The notes: generated by a model not told the origin, from the sequence alone. A stretch of 64,000 nucleotides of DNA from Bradyrhizobium sp. CB1015 (GCF_025200925.1 NZ_CP104174.1:7068001-7132000); one strand, 5' to 3'. Shown: positions 41,835-50,299, numbered from the stretch's first letter. Translations and numbers: made by a program.

Positions 41835-42989
41835 ATGCGATTGTCACAGTGTCACAATTTTCACGACTTCCGGCGGCTGGCGCGTCGCCGGCTGCCCGGG
41901 CCGATCTTCGATTACATCGACGGTGGGGCGGACGATGAGGTCACCCACCGCCGCAACACGGCGAGCTTCGAGCAATGCGACCTCGTGCCCAATGTGCTGC
42001 GCGGCGTGCAAGAGGTCGACCTCTCGGTCACCGTCATGGGACAGAAGCTTGCGCTGCCGTTCTATTGCTCGCCGACGGCCTTGCAGCGTCTGTTTCACCA
42101 TCGGGGCGAGCGTGCCGTCGCTGCGGCCGCGGCGCGCTACGGCACCATGTTCGGCGTCTCCTCGCTCGGCACGGTCAGCCTCGAGGAGCTGCGCAAGGCC
42201 CATGATACGCCGCAGGTCTATCAGTTCTATTTCCACAGGGATCGCGGGCTTAACCGTGCGATGATGCAGCGCGCCAAGGACGCCGGCGTCGAGGTGATGA
42301 TGCTGACGGTCGACAGCATCACCGGTGGAAATCGCGAGCGCGACCTGCGGACGGGATTCAGTATCCCCTTCCGTCTGACGCTCGCTGGCATGCTCCAGTT
42401 CATGATCAAGCCGCAATGGGGCATCCAGTATGTCACCCACGAGAGATTCAGGCTGCCGCAACTGGAGGAGCATGTCGACATGAGCGGTGGCGCGGTGTCG
42501 ATCGGCCGGTATTTCACCGAGATGCTGGATCCGTCGATGAATTGGGATGATGTCGCCGAGATGGTGCGAAGCTGGAACGGGCCGTTCTGTCTGAAGGGGA
42601 TCATATCGCCGGCCGATGCGCGCCGCGCGGTCGAGATCGGCTGCGCCGGGATCATCCTGTCGAACCATGGTGGTCGGCAGCTCGACGGTTCTCGCTCCGC
42701 CTTCGACCAACTCGCCGAAATCGTCGACGCCGTCGGCGATCGCATCGACGTGATGATGGATGGCGGCATCCAGCGCGGGACCCACATCCTGAAGGCGCTC
42801 TCGCTCGGTGCCAAGGCCGTCGGCCTTGGGCGCTCCTATCTCTATCCGCTGGCGGCGGCCGGCCAGTCCGGCGTCGAGCGGGCCCTCGGCCTGTTGCGGG
42901 CCGAGCTCGAGCGCGACATGAAGCTGATGGGATGCACCTCGATCGGCCAACTCTCGCGCGCCAATTTGCGCTTCAAGTCGGCGGCGTGA
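41835..42989 (+). CDS. lldD: FMN-dependent L-lactate dehydrogenase (alpha-hydroxy acid oxidase family)
   Basis: 384-aa FMN enzyme oxidising L-lactate to pyruvate with electrons to quinone. FDYIDGGADDEVTHRRNTAS lies near the N-terminus, then FYCSPTALQRLFHHRGERAV, VYQFYFHRDRGL, and the active-site stretch IILSNHGGRQLDGSRSAFDQ (catalytic His, substrate Arg). The FMN-phosphate loop is MMDGGIQRGTHILKALSLGA. The ATG at 41835 is preceded by ggaggctggcg. Membrane association is typical for bacterial LldD but no helix is evident. Partner of lldP in lactate use. Confidence 0.92.
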   Translation: MRLSQCHNFHDFRRLARRRLPGPIFDYIDGGADDEVTHRRNTASFEQCDLVPNVLRGVQEVDLSVTVMGQKLALPFYCSPTALQRLFHHRGERAVAAAAARYGTMFGVSSLGTVSLEELRKAHDTPQVYQFYFHRDRGLNRAMMQRAKDAGVEVMMLTVDSITGGNRERDLRTGFSIPFRLTLAGMLQFMIKPQWGIQYVTHERFRLPQLEEHVDMSGGAVSIGRYFTEMLDPSMNWDDVAEMVRSWNGPFCLKGIISPADARRAVEIGCAGIILSNHGGRQLDGSRSAFDQLAEIVDAVGDRIDVMMDGGIQRGTHILKALSLGAKAVGLGRSYLYPLAAAGQSGVERALGLLRAELERDMKLMGCTSIGQLSRANLRFKSAA

Positions 42990-43130
42990 AACACCGGCGC
43001 GACGGCCATCGATAGGAGGCGGTCATCAATTTGAGCGGCGCTCGGGAGCTGACGGTTCGTCTCGGTCGCTGATCGCTTCGAGCCTGAAGCGCGATGCGAT
43101 GAGGCTTGATCGTGCACCAATGGAGGTGCG

Positions 43131-43494
43131 CTCCCTCTCCCGCTTGCGGGCAGGGCTATCGCATTTGAGAATTTTCCCTGCGGCCATCCTTCGAGACGCC
43201 CGCTTTGGGCGGGCTCCTCAGGATGAGGGCGGAGTGAGCGGCAGCAGTTTCAACGAGCACTGACGCTGATTAGCCTCATCCTGAGGAGGCGCGTAAGCGC
43301 CGTCTCGAAGGACGAGGCGTGCGCGCAGGCCGCCGCCACAAGTCATGTGCGATAGCCCTGCGCTTGCGGGAGAGGGTCGGGGAGAGGGTGCTTCCGCAAT
43401 GGGACAATCCCCAAGGAGAAAGCCCTCACCCGGCGCGCGGGACGATGCTTCGCATCGCCCGAACGCGCCGACCTCTCCCGCAAGCGGGAGAGGT
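43131..43494. repeat. Nested palindromic repeats
   Basis: An outer family-A-like element (ctctcccgcttgcgggcagg at the left; cgcttgcgggagagggtcgg near 43360, then a second inverted pair ending acctctcccgcaagcgggag at 43491) contains an inner, different element. The outer element is split at cagggctatcgca (43151-43163) / tgcgatagccctg (43348-43360), a perfect 13-bp inverted pair. The inner element has ccttcgagacg (43188-43198) / cgtctcgaagg (43301-43311) and ctcctcaggatgagg (43214-43228) / cctcatcctgaggag (43274-43288). The whole 550-bp gap from lldD to the HemC-like gene is otherwise without genes. Confidence 0.85.
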
Positions 43495-43539
43495 TGCACC
43501 GAGCCCGTGGCAATCGGTTCAACCTAAAGCCATTCCGCT

Positions 43540-44520
43540 TTACCGCGGCCGGCTGCGCTCGATGATCCCCGCCGCACCCTTCGCCAGCAGGTCCACCCCC
43601 ACCGCGCGGCCGAGCTCGCGCGGACGGTTGGCGGGCCCGGTGCGCGAGGCTTCGATGATGGTGTTGCCGGAGAGATCGAGCACCGAGGCGGTGAGCGACA
43701 TCTGGTCGCCTGTGATGGTCGAGAAGCCCGCGACCGGCGAATTGCAGTGGCCGTTGAGCACCCACAGCACCTCGCGCTCGGCGTCGGCGGAGGCATGCGC
43801 AGAGGCGTCGTCGATCGACGACAGGATCTGTCGCGTTTGCCAGTCCTGCGCGGCGCATTCGACCGCGACGATGCCCTGCCCTGCGGCCGGCAGCATCTCC
43901 GCCGCGGTGAATTCGTAAGCGATGCGATGCGCAAGACCGACGCGATCAAGGCCGGAGCGCGCCATGATCAGCGCGTCGGCCGGCCCGACTGCGCCGCCAT
44001 CCGGAAGGCGCTGCTTCTCGCCATTGTCGAGTTTTCGCACCCTTGTGTCGGCGGCCCCGCGGAAATGGATCACCTCCACCTCCGGGAACAACCGCCGCGC
44101 ATAGGCTGCGCGGCGCACCGCGTTGGTGCCGATCTTGAAGCCCTTGCCGCGCGACTGCCGCAGCGCCTCCAGCGTCACACCCTCGCGCAGCACCAACGCA
44201 TCGCCAGGCGGATCGCGCGACAGCGTGGCACCGATGACGAGGCCGGGCGTGTCCTCGTTGCCCGGCATGTCCTTCAGCGAATGCATCGCCGCCTGGAGCT
44301 CACCCGACAGCACGGCGGCGCGGATCTGCGCCACGAAGGCTCCGCCCTTGCCGCCATGCGGCAACAGCTTGCTGGTCTGGTCGAGATCGCCCGTGGTGTC
44401 GAACTTGACGATCTCGACGTCCAGACCGGGCACGGCGGCGGTCAGGCGGCGCGCAATCTCTTCCGTCTGTGCCAGCGCCATGGCGCTCTTGCGGGTGCCG
44501 ATCCTCAGTCGAATAGCCAA
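43540..44520 (-). CDS. hemC: HemC-like hydroxymethylbilane synthase (divergent)
   Basis: 326-aa porphobilinogen deaminase family protein. RLRIGTRKSAMALAQ, HSLKDMP (catalytic Asp), FKIGTNAVRRAAYA (paired Arg), HFRGAADTRVRKLDNGE and MARSGLDRVGL match the family, and the dipyrromethane-binding Cys is present in LNGHCNSPVAG. Departures: an 11-residue insert QRLPDGGAVGP, RGA instead of the usual RGN, and GGKGGAFVAQI in place of GGKGLFVKEI. It lies 24 bp after a GMC oxidoreductase gene and is probably in one operon with it. It may be the housekeeping HemC or a paralogue; the odd context leaves this open. Confidence 0.8.
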   Translation of the reverse strand: MAIRLRIGTRKSAMALAQTEEIARRLTAAVPGLDVEIVKFDTTGDLDQTSKLLPHGGKGGAFVAQIRAAVLSGELQAAMHSLKDMPGNEDTPGLVIGATLSRDPPGDALVLREGVTLEALRQSRGKGFKIGTNAVRRAAYARRLFPEVEVIHFRGAADTRVRKLDNGEKQRLPDGGAVGPADALIMARSGLDRVGLAHRIAYEFTAAEMLPAAGQGIVAVECAAQDWQTRQILSSIDDASAHASADAEREVLWVLNGHCNSPVAGFSTITGDQMSLTASVLDLSGNTIIEASRTGPANRPRELGRAVGVDLLAKGAAGIIERSRPR

Positions 44521-44544
44521 GTCGAACGTCCTTTCAGGGCGAAT

Positions 44545-46170
44545 TTATCGCGCATCCTCCAATATCATGTCGGAGGCCTTTTCGGCGATCATGATGATCG
44601 GCGCATTGGTGTTCCCCGACACCAGATCGGGCATGATCGAGCCGTCGACGACGCGCAAGGCTTCGAGCCCCCTCACCTTCAGCCGCTGATCGACCACCGC
44701 GAGCGCGTCGTTGCCCATACGACAGGTCGAGGTCGGATGATAGATGGTGCTGCCGCGATCGCGGCAATAATCCAGGATCTCGGCGTCCGTCGATACCTTC
44801 GACCCGGGATCGTACTCGTCGACCACGAACGGCTTCAGCGCCGGTGCGTTCAATATCCTGCGCAGGATCTTGATGCCCTCGACATTGGTGGTGCGGTCGG
44901 TCTCGGTGGACATGTAGTTGATGCGGATCTCCGGAGGCACGGTGGGGTCCGGGCTTTTAATCCGCAAGGTGCCGCGGCTCTCGGGCCGGAGCTGGCACAC
45001 CGAGGCGGTGAATCCGGAGAAGGCGTGCAGCTTCTCGCCCATCTTGTCGGTCGAGAACGGCAGGAAGTGGACCTGGATGTCGGGCGAGGCCAGCCGCGGA
45101 CTGGTCTTGAAGAATGCGCCCGCCGTGCCGGCTGCGATCGTCAGCCAGCCTTTCCGGAACAGCGCATAGCGCGCGCCGGCCATGGTGCGGCGAAGCGGAT
45201 GATTGATGGTGTCGTTGAGCGTGATCTTCTGCGAGCAGCGCATCACGATGCGGACCTGCATGTGATCCTGCAGATCGTGACCGACGCCCGGTGCGTCCAG
45301 CACCACATCGATGCCGTGCCGGCGCAGGAGATCGCCGGGGCCGACGCCGGAGAGCTGGAGCAGCTGCGGCGAATTGTAGGCGCCGCTCGACAGCACGACC
45401 TCCTTGCGTGCGCGGGCGCGGCGCAATGCTGCGCCTTGCCGGTATTCGACGCCGACTGCTCGACGCCCTTCGAACAGGATGCGTTGGGCGTGCGCGGAGG
45501 TCTCGATCTTGAGATTGCTGCGGGACTTGGCAGGCCCGAGATAGGCGACCGAAGTCGAGGCGCGGCGGCCGTTGCGCGTCGTGGTCTGGAACAGGCCGAC
45601 GCCTTCCTGCGTCGCGCCGTTGAAGTCAGAATTGTAGGGCAAACCGGTCTGGACCGCGGCATCGATGAAGGCTTTCGATAACGGATCGGTCACGATCATG
45701 TTGGACACCGGCAGCGGCCCGCCGGTGCCGTGATAGTGATCGGCGCCCCGCGACTGGTTCTCGGCCTTCTTGAAATAGGGCAGCACGTCGTCATAGCCCC
45801 AGCCGGTGTTGCCGAGCTGGCGCCAGCGGTCGTAGTCCTCGTGCTGGCCGCGGACATAGAGCAGGCCGTTGATCGAGCTCGATCCGCCCAGCGTCTTGCC
45901 GCGCGGCTGGAATACCTGACGGCCCTTGAGTTCGGGCTCCGGCTCGGTCTGGTACATCCAATTGACGCTCTTCTCCTTGAACAGCTTGCCGTAGCCGAGC
46001 GGGACGTGGATCCAGATGTTGGAATCCTTCGGGCCGGCCTCGAGCAGCAGCACACTGTGCTTGCCGTTCGCCGAAAGCCTGTTGGCGAGCACGCAGCCGG
46101 CGGAGCCGGCGCCGACGATGATGTAGTCGTATTCGGGATCTGTGGGTGCAAGGGCGGAATTTGCGTTCAT
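44545..46170 (-). CDS. GMC-family FAD-dependent oxidoreductase (choline-dehydrogenase-like)
   Basis: 541-aa glucose-methanol-choline oxidoreductase. The FAD loop YDYIIVGAGSAGCVLANRLS is at about 15-34, with GKTLGGSSSINGLLYVRGQ and SSGAYNSPQLLQLSGVGP following. The catalytic His/Asn region is STIYHPTSTCRMGN and SGNTNAPIIMIAEKASDMI. Members oxidise primary or secondary alcohols; the closest-sounding relatives are choline/alcohol dehydrogenases, but no betaine-aldehyde dehydrogenase is nearby. It starts 53 bp after the TetR gene on the same strand and ends 24 bp before the HemC-like gene. Confidence 0.9.
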   Translation of the reverse strand: MNANSALAPTDPEYDYIIVGAGSAGCVLANRLSANGKHSVLLLEAGPKDSNIWIHVPLGYGKLFKEKSVNWMYQTEPEPELKGRQVFQPRGKTLGGSSSINGLLYVRGQHEDYDRWRQLGNTGWGYDDVLPYFKKAENQSRGADHYHGTGGPLPVSNMIVTDPLSKAFIDAAVQTGLPYNSDFNGATQEGVGLFQTTTRNGRRASTSVAYLGPAKSRSNLKIETSAHAQRILFEGRRAVGVEYRQGAALRRARARKEVVLSSGAYNSPQLLQLSGVGPGDLLRRHGIDVVLDAPGVGHDLQDHMQVRIVMRCSQKITLNDTINHPLRRTMAGARYALFRKGWLTIAAGTAGAFFKTSPRLASPDIQVHFLPFSTDKMGEKLHAFSGFTASVCQLRPESRGTLRIKSPDPTVPPEIRINYMSTETDRTTNVEGIKILRRILNAPALKPFVVDEYDPGSKVSTDAEILDYCRDRGSTIYHPTSTCRMGNDALAVVDQRLKVRGLEALRVVDGSIMPDLVSGNTNAPIIMIAEKASDMILEDAR

Positions 46171-46223
46171 GCGCTACTGTTCTTCTTGTTGGCGTGGGCG
46201 TTTCCGATTCGTCACTACCACAA

Positions 46224-46814
46224 TCATGCGGGCAGACGCAGCGCTTCCACCAGCGACTTGAACGCACGGGCATATTCCGCGCCGGCCTTTGCGATATCGG
46301 CGCGTCCGGCGCAGGCGACCGCGGCCTCCGTGACCGCACCGAGCAGCAGCCGCGCCAGCGGCTCGACAGGCTGCGGTGCGATTAGGCCGGCCTCCATCGC
46401 GGCGGAGAGCGCGCGCGGCATCTTGCCGCCAAAGTGCTGCGCGTCGATCTCGCGCCAGCGTTCCCAACCAAGCACCGCCGGGCCGTCGCGCAGGATGATC
46501 CGGCCGGTCGGACCCTTGGCGGTCGCTGCGAAGTAGTGCTGGGTGCCGGCGACCATCGCGGCGAGCACGTCCTTCTCGGCGCGTGCCGCGCGGTCGATCT
46601 CTGCAACGAGGTCGCGCGAGACCTGGACGAACACGGCCTCGAACACCGATTCCTTGGTCTTGAAGTGATGATAGACCGCGCCCTTGGCGACGGAAGCGCC
46701 TTCGGCAATGTCGTCCATGGTGGTGGCGGCAAAGCCGTGCATCCCGAACAAGCGCCGCGCCGCCGTCAGGATCGCCTCCGATGTCGCCGCCCGTCGCTCC
46801 GCCTGTTTCGCCAT
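46224..46814 (-). CDS. TetR-family regulator
   Basis: 196-aa repressor. HTH about 8-55: RRAATSEAILTAARRLFGMH, GFAATTMDDIAEGASVAKGA, VYHHFKTKESVFEAVF. The ligand domain reads ATAKGPTGRIILRDGPAVLG, WERWREIDAQHFGGKMPRAL and ends in a helical Ala-rich bundle. The ATG at 46814 has gagga 7 bp upstream. It is first in the tetR-gmc-hemC-like row and likely controls it. The SnoaL gene at 47172 is divergent across a 357-bp gap filled by a repeat. Confidence 0.88.
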   Translation of the reverse strand: MAKQAERRAATSEAILTAARRLFGMHGFAATTMDDIAEGASVAKGAVYHHFKTKESVFEAVFVQVSRDLVAEIDRAARAEKDVLAAMVAGTQHYFAATAKGPTGRIILRDGPAVLGWERWREIDAQHFGGKMPRALSAAMEAGLIAPQPVEPLARLLLGAVTEAAVACAGRADIAKAGAEYARAFKSLVEALRLPA

Positions 46815-46887
46815 GGGTCCTCGTCTAGTCGAATTCGAACCAGGCGACCAGCTAGTGGGTTGAACGCGGTGCACCTCGCTGGCACTG

Positions 46888-47092
46888 CACCCTCTCCCCT
46901 TGTGGGAGAGGGTGGCTTGCCGCGCAAGCGGCGAGCCGGGTGAGGGGTTCTCTCCGCGAATCCAGATGCCAGTTGGATTGATCGAGAGAAACCCCTCATC
47001 CCGGCGCCATAGCCGAAGCTTCGCTTCGGCGTCCACTTTAGAACGGCGGCCGAAGGCCGCCTATGCCACCTTCTCCCACAAGGGGAGCAGGG
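46888..47092. repeat. Palindromic intergenic repeat (family A), second copy
   Basis: Outer arms ccctctccccttgtgggaga and gccaccttctcccacaaggg match those at 3780-3942. The inner part contains gccgcgcaagcggc and gcggccgaaggccgcc hairpins. It fills most of the gap between the TetR gene and the SnoaL promoter at 47109. Confidence 0.85.
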
Positions 47093-47108
47093 AAGAAATG
47101 GCGGCCAG

Positions 47109-47149
47109 TTGACTTTTCGACTATCGGTCGGTAATTACCGACTAATAGT
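47109..47149 (+). promoter_or_regulatory. Promoter of the SnoaL-like gene overlapped by a 16-bp palindrome
   Basis: TTGACT (47109-47114), a 17-bp spacer and TAATTA (47132-47137) form a good sigma-70 promoter. gtcggtaattaccgac (47127-47142) is a perfect palindrome centred on the -10, flanked by actat (47120-47124) and atagt (47145-47149). Such a layout fits repression by a TetR- or MarR-like protein. The divergent TetR at 46224 is a candidate, but no second copy lies by its own start. Confidence 0.7.
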
Positions 47150-47171
47150 CTGTTTTATTTGTGAGGTCGCC

Positions 47172-47537
47172 ATGCCGAGCCGTGAGGTCGTCGAAGCTTT
47201 TGCCAAGCGCCTGGAGGACGGGGATTTCGTCGGCGCGATCCTCGACTACTACACCCCCGACGCAGCAACCTATGAGAACCTCGCCGCGCCCGTGGTCGGG
47301 CGCGACAAGCTCGCGGACAAGGAGCGCGGCGTGCTGGCGGCGTTCAAGAAAGTCACTGCCGTGCGCCTCGGCCCGAGCCTGATCGATGGCGACGTTGTCG
47401 CCAGCCGCTGGAGATTCTCTTTCACCAATGCCGAGGGCGTGACGCGGACGCTGGAGGAGATCGCGTGGCAGACCTGGCGAGGCAACGAGATCGTCGAGGA
47501 GCGCTTCTTCTACGATCCGAAGCAACTCGGACGCTGA
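47172..47537 (+). CDS. SnoaL/NTF2-like small protein
   Basis: 121-aa NTF2-fold protein: VVEAFAKRLEDGDFVGAILD, YYTPDAATYENLAAPVVGRD and DKLADKERGVLAAFKKV, then ASRWRFSFTNAEGVTRTLEE. This is the usual SnoaL-like cone with an interior pocket; members include hydratases, isomerases and stress proteins. ATG 47172 is 34 bp past the -10 and close to gaggt. It has its own tightly overlapped promoter, so expression is probably inducible. Confidence 0.8.
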   Translation: MPSREVVEAFAKRLEDGDFVGAILDYYTPDAATYENLAAPVVGRDKLADKERGVLAAFKKVTAVRLGPSLIDGDVVASRWRFSFTNAEGVTRTLEEIAWQTWRGNEIVEERFFYDPKQLGR

Positions 47538-47549
47538 GCGGGAATGCCC

Positions 47550-48494
47550 CTATCGGTACAGCATGACTACGGCTAGGCCGACGAGCGGCGCAAGAAACTG
47601 AACGGCCTGCCACCGCGAGCCATCGATCGACCAGCGTCCGTAGAAGACGGTGCCGCCGCGCTGGGATGGCGACGCCGGTTGATCCCGAAATGCCTTCCAC
47701 CGTGCCTCGGCAGGCCTGAGAAAATCTTCCGGCTTGACCGCCATGTCGGCGCTGCTCAGCACCACCTGCATCATCTCGCCTTTCGGCTGGAACATGGCCT
47801 CGGCCCCGGGCGGCGAGAGGAAGCCCAGCTTCGGGGCGACCTGCTGCTCATAGAAATCCTGACCGACCGTGACGGCCGCAGCGTATGGACTGACATACGG
47901 CACCCCCGAGATGCCGGGAACGACGAGATGGCCCACCCCGCGCACCTCCTGCCAGGGAATGAAGAGACCCTTGAGCCATGGCCTGTGAAAATGGATGCCC
48001 GCGGGAGACATGGAGACGACCGCCCGATCCGCGTAGAAGTGCCGGTAGGCTGAAAACGCGATCCATCCGAATCCGAGATAGAGCAACATCCAGCCGAAAA
48101 CGTTCAGCGATGGATTAACGAGATGGCTCCAATAGAGACTGCGCATGGCGCCGACATAGGTTGAGCCGCTGCTCGATCCGCCGACCATCAGGCTGATGCC
48201 AACGATGAGAGTGGAGAGGACGATCAGGACAAGGGCGCCGATCAATAATTCCAGAAGCAACGGCAGGCCGGACCGTCCGATCAGACTTGTCAGTGCATAG
48301 CCTGCGAACGCCAGACCCAGCAGAGCCAGATAGACGAGGGCCAAAACGGCTCCATTCTGGCCGCGGCTCTCGGCGTGAAGCGCGATCGCAAGGCCGGCGA
48401 CGCAAGCCCACATGGCCCAGGGAAGGCGGTCCATCCGCCACTTGTCCATCGTGTACTCGACAACTGCCGACACGTCGGCTGAAGGCTCGCTCAT
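47550..48494 (-). CDS. Hypothetical multi-pass membrane protein with PH-like C-terminal region
   Basis: 314-aa protein. Four helices are evident: LPWAMWACVAGLAIALHAES, AVLALVYLALLGLAFAGYAL, LLLELLIGALVLIVLSTLIV and NVFGWMLLYLGFGWIAFSAY. A soluble domain follows, reading VSMSPAGIHFHRPWLKGLFI, PWQEVRGVGHLVVP, similar in outline to bacterial PH-like domains, and a final C-terminal helix (WQAVQFLAPLVGLAVVML). The ATG at 48494 has gaggg 8 bp upstream; the frame extends to 48683 but with Arg-rich shadow-like sequence. Function unknown. Confidence 0.6.
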   Translation of the reverse strand: MSEPSADVSAVVEYTMDKWRMDRLPWAMWACVAGLAIALHAESRGQNGAVLALVYLALLGLAFAGYALTSLIGRSGLPLLLELLIGALVLIVLSTLIVGISLMVGGSSSGSTYVGAMRSLYWSHLVNPSLNVFGWMLLYLGFGWIAFSAYRHFYADRAVVSMSPAGIHFHRPWLKGLFIPWQEVRGVGHLVVPGISGVPYVSPYAAAVTVGQDFYEQQVAPKLGFLSPPGAEAMFQPKGEMMQVVLSSADMAVKPEDFLRPAEARWKAFRDQPASPSQRGGTVFYGRWSIDGSRWQAVQFLAPLVGLAVVMLYR

Positions 48495-48710
48495 GGACAG
48501 GCCCTCGGGATCTTCGAGTGCATCCGTGCCGACGCGGCGCACCGTCGCCTGATCGATCCAGCAACGTATCACGCGATCAGGGGGGCGTCTCGATCCGCTG
48601 ACGAGAAGCACACATCGGCGCAGACGCCGGTGTTGACGTCCGGATAGGAGGCTGATGATCCGCCGGAGCTCGGCGCGCGGCAATTCCAGCGCGAGGGCTT
48701 GCCATTTAAC

Positions 48711-48723
48711 GACTGATCGGTCT
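48711..48723. promoter_or_regulatory. TetR-type operator upstream of the tetR gene at 48734
   Basis: gactgatcggtct, with the near-palindrome gactgatcggtc (one mismatch), lies 10 bp before the tetR ATG and next to tatatat. The identical 13 bp occur at 49389-49401 upstream of eamA. A shared operator implies that this TetR controls itself and the transporter. Confidence 0.75.
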
Positions 48724-48733
48724 ATATATCAGC

Positions 48734-49348
48734 ATGAGGCAAAACACTCCAACGCCGACGCCCCGTGGCCGGCCGCGAAGTTTCGACGTGGACGCCGCCA
48801 TCGAACGCGCGATGGATGTGTTCTGGTCGCGCGGCTATCACGCCACGGCGCTGCCCGATCTCCTGCGTGCGACCAGGCTTTCGCGGGGCAGCCTCTACGC
48901 CGCTTTCGGTGACAAGCATTCGCTCTTCTTGCGAGCACTCGATCGCTACATCGCGGATGCCTTGGCGCGGATGGATGTCGAATTCGACCCGGGAAACGAT
49001 CCGGTCGAGGGTCTGCAGGCCTACCTGGCCGGTTACGTCGAGCGCACCAGCGGGGGCAACGGTCGGCGCGGGTGCCTCTTGGTGGCCACAGCCATGGAAT
49101 TGGCCGGCCAGGATGCCGAAGTGGGTCGCCGCGTTGCGAGCTTCTTCAAGGCCATGGAAGCCAAGGTGACGGATACGCTGTCCCGGGCGAAAGCGGCCGG
49201 CAAGTTGGCCGACGGTGTCGAGCCCGCAGCGGCCGCCCGAGTTCTCGTCTGCTTCGTTGAAGGGCTGCGCGTGGTCGGCAAGACCGCACCGGCACGGACC
49301 ACATCGCAAGCGGCCGTCGACGCTCTCATCGGCCATTTCGTCAGGTAA
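48734..49348 (+). CDS. TetR-family regulator of the adjacent EamA transporter
   Basis: 204-aa TetR regulator. RGRPRSFDVDAAIERAMDVF and WSRGYHATALPDLLRATRLS plus RGSLYAAFGDKHSLFLRALD form the HTH. The C-terminal domain has GRRGCLLVATAMELAGQDAE and a single buried Cys pair region (one Cys here, one in LVCFVEGLRVVGKTA), as in electrophile-sensing members such as NemR and related repressors; that parallel is inference. It shares an operator with eamA, whose gene starts 69 bp downstream. Confidence 0.9.
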   Translation: MRQNTPTPTPRGRPRSFDVDAAIERAMDVFWSRGYHATALPDLLRATRLSRGSLYAAFGDKHSLFLRALDRYIADALARMDVEFDPGNDPVEGLQAYLAGYVERTSGGNGRRGCLLVATAMELAGQDAEVGRRVASFFKAMEAKVTDTLSRAKAAGKLADGVEPAAAARVLVCFVEGLRVVGKTAPARTTSQAAVDALIGHFVR

Positions 49349-49388
49349 TCACTCCGTGACGCTTCCGCCGATGCTGCGCATATATTTG

Positions 49389-49401
49389 GACTGATCGGTC
49401 T
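49389..49401. promoter_or_regulatory. TetR-type operator upstream of the eamA gene
   Basis: gactgatcggtct, identical to 48711-48723, lies 16 bp before the eamA ATG. atatatttgg directly upstream is AT-rich and may be part of the promoter. Confidence 0.75.
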
Positions 49402-49417
49402 TAAAAGGACGTGCGCC

Positions 49418-50278
49418 ATGTCTGGCATTCAGATCGTCTGCGCGATCGCCGTTCCCCTGATCTGGGGTTATCAGTTCGTGGCCATCAAGGTGGGCGTTGC
49501 GGAGTTTCCGCCGCTCTTCTTCCTCGCACTGCGCTTTCTGGTCATTGCGCTGCTGCTTGTTCCGTTCGTGGACAGGCCCACGCATCGACAACTCGGTCCT
49601 GTTGCAGCCATTTCGCTGTTCCTTGGCGGCCTGAATTTCGGGCTCTTCTATGTCGGCCTTGGACTCGGCTCGGGAAGCATGTCGGCCGTCGCGTACCAGC
49701 TCGCCACGCCCTTCACCATCCTGTTGTCCTGGCCCATTCTGGCGGAGAGGCCGTCTCTCGCCACCTCTGCCGGAGTCGTGCTTGCATTCGTGGGCGTGAC
49801 CGTGCTCGCGGCGGAGCCGGGCCTGTCGACCAACCTGATTCCGCTGCTGCTTGTGGTTGGCGCCGCTTTTGCCTTCGCGGTGTCCAACGTCTTGACGAAG
49901 CGTTACGGCCCCCTCGATCCCTTGATGCTGATGGGGTGGTCCTCGCTGCTCACGGTACCGCAGGTCATGTTGATGTCGCTGCTGCTTGAACATGGACAAG
50001 CGGCGAGCCTTGTGACGGCGGGCGAACTTGGCTGGCTGGCGCTCGCCTACACGATCTTCGCAGGGGGAATTGTCGGGTTTGGCCTCTGGTTCTGGCTGAT
50101 CGCCCGTTGCTCGATGGTGCGCGTCGCGCCCTTCGGTCTGCTGCTTCCGGTGTTTGCCTTGCTTTCGAGCGTGCTGTTTCTCGGCGACCGACTCACGCCA
50201 AAGCTGATCGTCGGCGGACTGCTCGCGATCTCCGGGGTCGCCATCACCCAGCTGAGACCGCGCCCTCGCCCCGTCTGA
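49418..50278 (+). CDS. EamA/DMT-family exporter
   Basis: 286-aa drug/metabolite transporter with ten helices in two EamA repeats (about 1-135 and 145-280). PLIWGYQFVAIKVGVAEFPP opens the first repeat; FALRFLV-like LALRFLVIALLLVPFV, SAVAYQLATPFTILLSWPIL and FAVSNVLTKRYGPLDPLMLM continue, and the last helix pair is GLLLPVFALLSSVLFLGDRL. Substrate unknown; YdcZ/RhaT-type exporters of amino acids or drugs are relatives. Control by the upstream TetR is strongly suggested by the shared 13-bp site. Confidence 0.92.
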   Translation: MSGIQIVCAIAVPLIWGYQFVAIKVGVAEFPPLFFLALRFLVIALLLVPFVDRPTHRQLGPVAAISLFLGGLNFGLFYVGLGLGSGSMSAVAYQLATPFTILLSWPILAERPSLATSAGVVLAFVGVTVLAAEPGLSTNLIPLLLVVGAAFAFAVSNVLTKRYGPLDPLMLMGWSSLLTVPQVMLMSLLLEHGQAASLVTAGELGWLALAYTIFAGGIVGFGLWFWLIARCSMVRVAPFGLLLPVFALLSSVLFLGDRLTPKLIVGGLLAISGVAITQLRPRPRPV

Positions 50279-50299
50279 TGTCTGGCCTGTCGGGCATTT

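Noticed and set aside
46829..46838. tcgaattcga palindrome before the TetR gene at 46814 as an operator
   Set aside because: Only 10 bp, no second copy and no promoter alignment; likely chance.
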